This document shows, piece by piece, positions 14,827 through 17,662 of a DNA stretch of 17,662 nt. Each line of letters starts with the position of its first letter. Position 1 is the first letter of the stretch. The stretch comes from Acidobacteriaceae bacterium. Its GTDB lineage: Bacteria > Acidobacteriota > Terriglobia > Terriglobales > Acidobacteriaceae. Location: the NCBI GenBank assembly GCA_003132825.1, contig PKYX01000527.1:1313-18974 (forward strand). Direction: 5' to 3'. The translations under genes and the position numbers were made by a program. The notes beneath the pieces are model-generated. The model saw only the letters and a program-made list of their open reading frames with translations. It was not told where the DNA came from and did no database searches.

Positions 14827-16602
14827 TTACTTGTCTTTCTTCCGGGCTCGCTTCAGCGCGATCTCTCGCATCTCACGGCCTAGGCTGGTGCGGTTCATCA
14901 CTGCTTGCTGCACGATTGTGATCAATGTGCTCTCGGACCAGTATAGGCAAAGGCCCGAGGCTAGGTTGAAACTGATGATACCCATCATCATCGGCATCAT
15001 GAAATTCATCATCTTTTGTTGCGCCGGATCCATGCCGGTCTGCGGCGTCATCTTGGTCGAGAACAGCATGGTAATCACAATGCCGATGGGCAGGATGTAG
15101 TACGGGTCATGGGAGGATAAGTCGCTGATCCACAGCCAGTGCGCGTGGCGCAGGTCAAGCGCGGAACCCAGCATACTGTAGTAGGCGACCAGGAATGGCA
15201 TCTGGATGAGCATGGGCAGGCAACCGCCCACCGGGCTGGCCCCTTCCTTCTTCATGAGCGCGGCGATCTCCTGATTCATCTCCTGCTTGCGCGGATCGCG
15301 CATGCTGTATTTCTTGTACTTCTCCTTGATGGCATTCATCTGCGGCTGCAGCTTCTGCATCTTGAGGGCTGATTTCATGCTGGAGATGCGCAGCGGCAAC
15401 AGGGCCACAGTGATGATGAAGGTTTGGATGACGATGGCCCAGCCCCAGTTCGGGACCACATGGGCATAGGTCCAGCGGAGCCAGATAAAAAGCGGACGCG
15501 CGATGACGCCAAAGAAACCAAAATTAATCAGATCGCGCAGATCGGAAGTGGCGTTGCTTCCGTTGACCGGCACCGACTCCACGATCTGCAGCGATTTCGG
15601 GCCCACAAAGAGGCGTTCGACAGTCGGGCCACTCAGATTGCCTACGGCCGCGCCCAGTACCTCTGCCTTGGTCGTGTCCTGCAGGTTCGGTTTCTGCCAA
15701 TCCTTGGGGATCTCGACCGCGTTGCGCAGCGTGACCAGAGCCGCGTTCTGCTGGTCATCGGGAACGAACACCGCGGCGAAGTATTGGTTGACGACGCCGC
15801 CCCATTGGAACGGGCCGTGCACGGTGCTACCGCTACTGATGGCCTTGATGGCGAGGCGCTCGGTCAGCTTGGGGAAGAACAGGTAGCTCCGTTCCGAGGA
15901 CTGTTCGTTGTGATACTCGATGCGGCTGGCCGCGTACGCCGCCGGGGTAAACTCGTCACCGAAGCCCGCCGGCCACATGGGGAAGGCGGAGACATTCGCT
16001 CCTCCGACCAGAACCGAGGTTTCAACCGCCACCGTATAAGTGTGATCGAAGCGGAACGTCTTACGGACGCTGACATCCTGGTCAGCGTATTCGAATGTGA
16101 CCTCCGCCGGGGCTGTGATCTGGCCCGAACTGGAAGGAACATAGAGCGCCGAGTTCAGCTTATTCCGCAGCGCCTCGTCATAGGTCCACAGCGAAAGCGG
16201 ATAACCATATTTCACGGAGGCCGCACCGTTGACCAAATCGAGTGGCTGCCCCCGGTCATCTTCATACTTCTTCAAAATCCAGGACTTGACCTGGCCACCT
16301 CGATTGTCAAAAGTGATGCGGTAGAGGTCATTCTCAATGACGCTCTCAGTTTCGGCCGAGGCTTGCTTCGTGACCGCCAAGGTTCGAGCGGTCTGGCCGG
16401 CCCTGGCGGGTGCGGCCGGGGCTGGCGCCTGCGATTGCATCGGCGCCGGAGGTTGAATCTGGGCGGGAGCGGTCGTAGCCTGGGGCAGGTACTTCTTCAA
16501 TAGCGGCTGAAACAATACGACGACCACGAATGTAAGCGCCAGGACGAGCAACAGCCGCTGCTCCATTCCAGGCTCGTTTTGTGGGTTGGGGAAGTCTGCC
16601 AA
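14827..16602 (-). CDS. yidC: Membrane protein insertase YidC
   Basis: YidC inserts proteins into the inner membrane, alone or with SecYEG. The 591-residue protein has the Gram-negative layout: TM1 (about 17-34, RLLLVLALTFVVVVLFQPLL), a Pro/Gln/Ala-rich linker (41-72), a large periplasmic beta domain (about 85-345), then the conserved five-TM core. The core contains LRISSMKSALKMQKLQPQM with the conserved groove arginine, VGGCLPMLIQMPFLVAYYSML, and a final TM near SGLCLYWSESTLITIVQQ. It ends in a basic tail (KRARKKDK) suited to ribosome contact. The start is TTG 16602, six bases after the yidD stop and preceded by TAGGA; ATG 16566 in frame would drop 12 residues. Translational coupling with yidD is likely. 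Confidence 0.95.
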   Translation of the reverse strand: MADFPNPQNEPGMEQRLLLVLALTFVVVVLFQPLLKKYLPQATTAPAQIQPPAPMQSQAPAPAAPARAGQTARTLAVTKQASAETESVIENDLYRITFDNRGGQVKSWILKKYEDDRGQPLDLVNGAASVKYGYPLSLWTYDEALRNKLNSALYVPSSSGQITAPAEVTFEYADQDVSVRKTFRFDHTYTVAVETSVLVGGANVSAFPMWPAGFGDEFTPAAYAASRIEYHNEQSSERSYLFFPKLTERLAIKAISSGSTVHGPFQWGGVVNQYFAAVFVPDDQQNAALVTLRNAVEIPKDWQKPNLQDTTKAEVLGAAVGNLSGPTVERLFVGPKSLQIVESVPVNGSNATSDLRDLINFGFFGVIARPLFIWLRWTYAHVVPNWGWAIVIQTFIITVALLPLRISSMKSALKMQKLQPQMNAIKEKYKKYSMRDPRKQEMNQEIAALMKKEGASPVGGCLPMLIQMPFLVAYYSMLGSALDLRHAHWLWISDLSSHDPYYILPIGIVITMLFSTKMTPQTGMDPAQQKMMNFMMPMMMGIISFNLASGLCLYWSESTLITIVQQAVMNRTSLGREMREIALKRARKKDK

Positions 16603-16608
16603 AGAGTC

Positions 16609-16896
16609 CTACCGTTCGATCGGCCGTAACGCAGGCGGCTCAAAATTTGCTGGCCCCTCGATGGGGGCGGAGTTCTTCACCACTGGGTCATAGCCGCTCG
16701 CGGCAAAGGGATGACAACGCAAAATGCGCCAGGCCGCCATGCCGAGGCCGCGCCAGGCACCGTAACGCTCCACCGCTTCGATCGCATATTCCGAGCAGGT
16801 CGGGAGGTAGCGGCAGGCAGGAGGCAACCAGGGCGACAGAATCCACTTGTACCCGCGAACCAACTGCAGCACGGTAACCTTGGCGAGCCGATTCAT
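16609..16896 (-). CDS. yidD: Membrane protein insertion efficiency factor YidD
   Basis: YidD is a small membrane-associated protein encoded between rnpA and yidC that assists YidC-dependent insertion. From ATG 16896 it has 95 residues and shows LVRGYKWILSPWLPPACRYLPTCSEYAIEAVERYG and LRCHPFAASGYDPV, the family cysteine motifs. The N-terminal amphipathic segment is present. A TTG seven codons upstream (16917), with GGAG nine bases before it, is an alternative start. The C-terminal 20 residues (NSAPIEGPANFEPPALRPIER) are a normal variable tail. The stop is six bases from the yidC start. Confidence 0.95.
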   Translation of the reverse strand: MNRLAKVTVLQLVRGYKWILSPWLPPACRYLPTCSEYAIEAVERYGAWRGLGMAAWRILRCHPFAASGYDPVVKNSAPIEGPANFEPPALRPIER

Positions 16897-16953
16897 CGAA
16901 TGATCTTTCCGCTTCAACCTAGATTTCTCCAGAGATCCCCGGGAACCAGAAAC

Positions 16954-17376
16954 TCAACTCCTGCGCTCGGACTCGATCGCCAGCTTTTGCTGAATGACGG
17001 CGAAAGCGCGCTCTACCTCTTGCAGCAGTTCCCGGAACTCAGCCTTCAGTAGCGACTTTTTCGGGTTGATCACCACGTCGGCCGGAGTGCTCGCGTCCAT
17101 CCAGTACTGCCGAACCGCCTCGCGCAAACGCCGCTTCATGCGGTTGCGCTCGACCGCGCCGCCCAACACGCGCCCCACCGTAAACCCAACTCGAAATCGT
17201 TGCCCTTGCGCCCGCCGCAGATAGAAGACCGTCATGTGGGCGGCGAAGTGGCGCCGGCCCTGCTGGTACACGCGCTCAAAGTCAGCGTGGCGAAGCAGGC
17301 GCGCACTGCGCGGAAATCCGGCCCGTTTGCCAGAGCCCGACAGATTGGTACTCCCATTTGGAGCGCAGGCGGTCAC
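16954..17376 (-). CDS. rnpA: Ribonuclease P protein component RnpA
   Basis: RnpA is the protein subunit of RNase P that helps the catalytic RNA cut the 5' leader of pre-tRNAs. The 140-residue translation includes RLLRHADFERVYQQGRRHFAAHMTVFYLRR, VGFTVGRVLGGAVERNRMKRRLREAVR (the RNR motif at about 76-89) and a C-terminal helix (LLKAEFRELLQEVERAF). The start is GTG 17376, without a strong Shine-Dalgarno, so the first 20 residues are uncertain. It lies 52 bp after rpmH and 57 bp before yidD on the same strand. Confidence 0.94.
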   Translation of the reverse strand: MTACAPNGSTNLSGSGKRAGFPRSARLLRHADFERVYQQGRRHFAAHMTVFYLRRAQGQRFRVGFTVGRVLGGAVERNRMKRRLREAVRQYWMDASTPADVVINPKKSLLKAEFRELLQEVERAFAVIQQKLAIESERRS

Positions 17377-17428
17377 AGCTCACAACCCAGACTCAGGGTG
17401 TGGACCTCCGCCATTCCAGAGAAAGAAA

Positions 17429-17584
17429 CTACTCACGGAAACCAGGCTTCACCGAGACCCGCTTGCGGCCTTTGGCGCGCCGGCGCGAGACCACAGCCCG
17501 ACCGCTCTTGGTCTTCATACGAGTACGAAATCCGTGCGTCTTCGAGCGATGACGCCGGTTAGGCTGAAATGTTCGCTTGGGCAT
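17429..17584 (-). CDS. rpmH: 50S ribosomal protein L34
   Basis: The 51-residue product starts [20 protein letters not shown] and continues [20 protein letters not shown], a textbook L34, ending [11 protein letters not shown]. It is highly basic and binds 23S rRNA. The C-terminal tail SVKPGFRE is slightly longer than the E. coli protein. The start ATG 17584 has GAGGAG 12 bases upstream, a longer spacing than ideal. It is the first gene of the rpmH-rnpA-yidD-yidC-jag-mnmE cluster. Confidence 0.97.
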   Translation of the reverse strand: MPKRTFQPNRRHRSKTHGFRTRMKTKSGRAVVSRRRAKGRKRVSVKPGFRE

Positions 17585-17631
17585 GAAACTACGCTGCTCC
17601 TCGGTTGCTCCGTGGTTTTAGGGCAAGAGGA

Positions 17632-17660
17632 AGTATAAATGAGGCGCCGCGAGTGGGCAA
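17632..17660 (-). promoter_or_regulatory. Sigma70-type promoter of rpmH
   Basis: On the minus strand TTGCCC (17660-17655) and TATACT (17637-17632) are separated by exactly 17 bp, close to the consensus. They lie about 50-75 bp upstream of the rpmH start, and no other gene intervenes. The start of transcription would be near 17625. Confidence 0.7.
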
Positions 17661-17662
17661 AC

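Overview
The window reads as GC-rich bacterial chromosome. The mixture of a TPR protein with a CarboxypepD_reg-like N-terminus, a small stand-alone 'recombinase-domain' protein, a short UvrC-like paralogue and the style of the YidC N-terminus suggests Acidobacteriota (Terriglobia / Koribacter-like). This is an inference from gene content only; no rRNA or other marker is present, and no tRNA or CRISPR was seen.

Layout. (1) 1-3161, minus strand: 3'-truncated tldD, a DinB-family four-helix protein, and a short UvrC-like GIY-YIG protein with a degenerate active site. (2) 3337-5939, minus strand: a visibly AT-richer accessory block resembling a phage or plasmid replication module. It holds a DUF1376-like ORF, a small cysteine-rich zinc-ribbon-like protein, a winged-helix replication-initiator-like protein, and an overlapping helicase-loader-like (G39P-type) protein. 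No integrase, terminase or att site was found, so it looks like a remnant or an atypical element. (3) 6209-9062, plus strand: ruvB, ruvA (inverse of the usual order, no ruvC) and a secreted TPR protein. (4) 9226-10995: a secreted TIM-barrel protein with a GH18-like motif (minus), a ~470-bp upstream region without a gene, and a recombinase-domain fragment protein (plus). (5) 11219-17584, minus strand: rpmH, rnpA, yidD, yidC, jag, mnmE, the classical ribosome / membrane-insertion / tRNA-modification cluster, followed by an MBL-fold protein with two rhodanese domains. A good sigma70-type promoter precedes rpmH.

The most interesting signal is inside the initiator-like gene. Three perfect 10-bp repeats spaced 13 and 14 bp lie in an AT-rich tract (4702-4738). 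Next to it is a dense cluster of GCGAC/GTCGC motifs in both orientations (4763-4872). Both sit in the low-complexity linker between the winged helix and the C-terminal region of the encoded protein, and repeat copies fall in different codon frames, so they are not simply repeated amino acids. This is the arrangement of the lambda origin inside gene O. With a helicase-loader-like gene directly downstream, as in SPP1 genes 38-39, the block is a candidate self-contained replication origin/initiator module within the chromosome.
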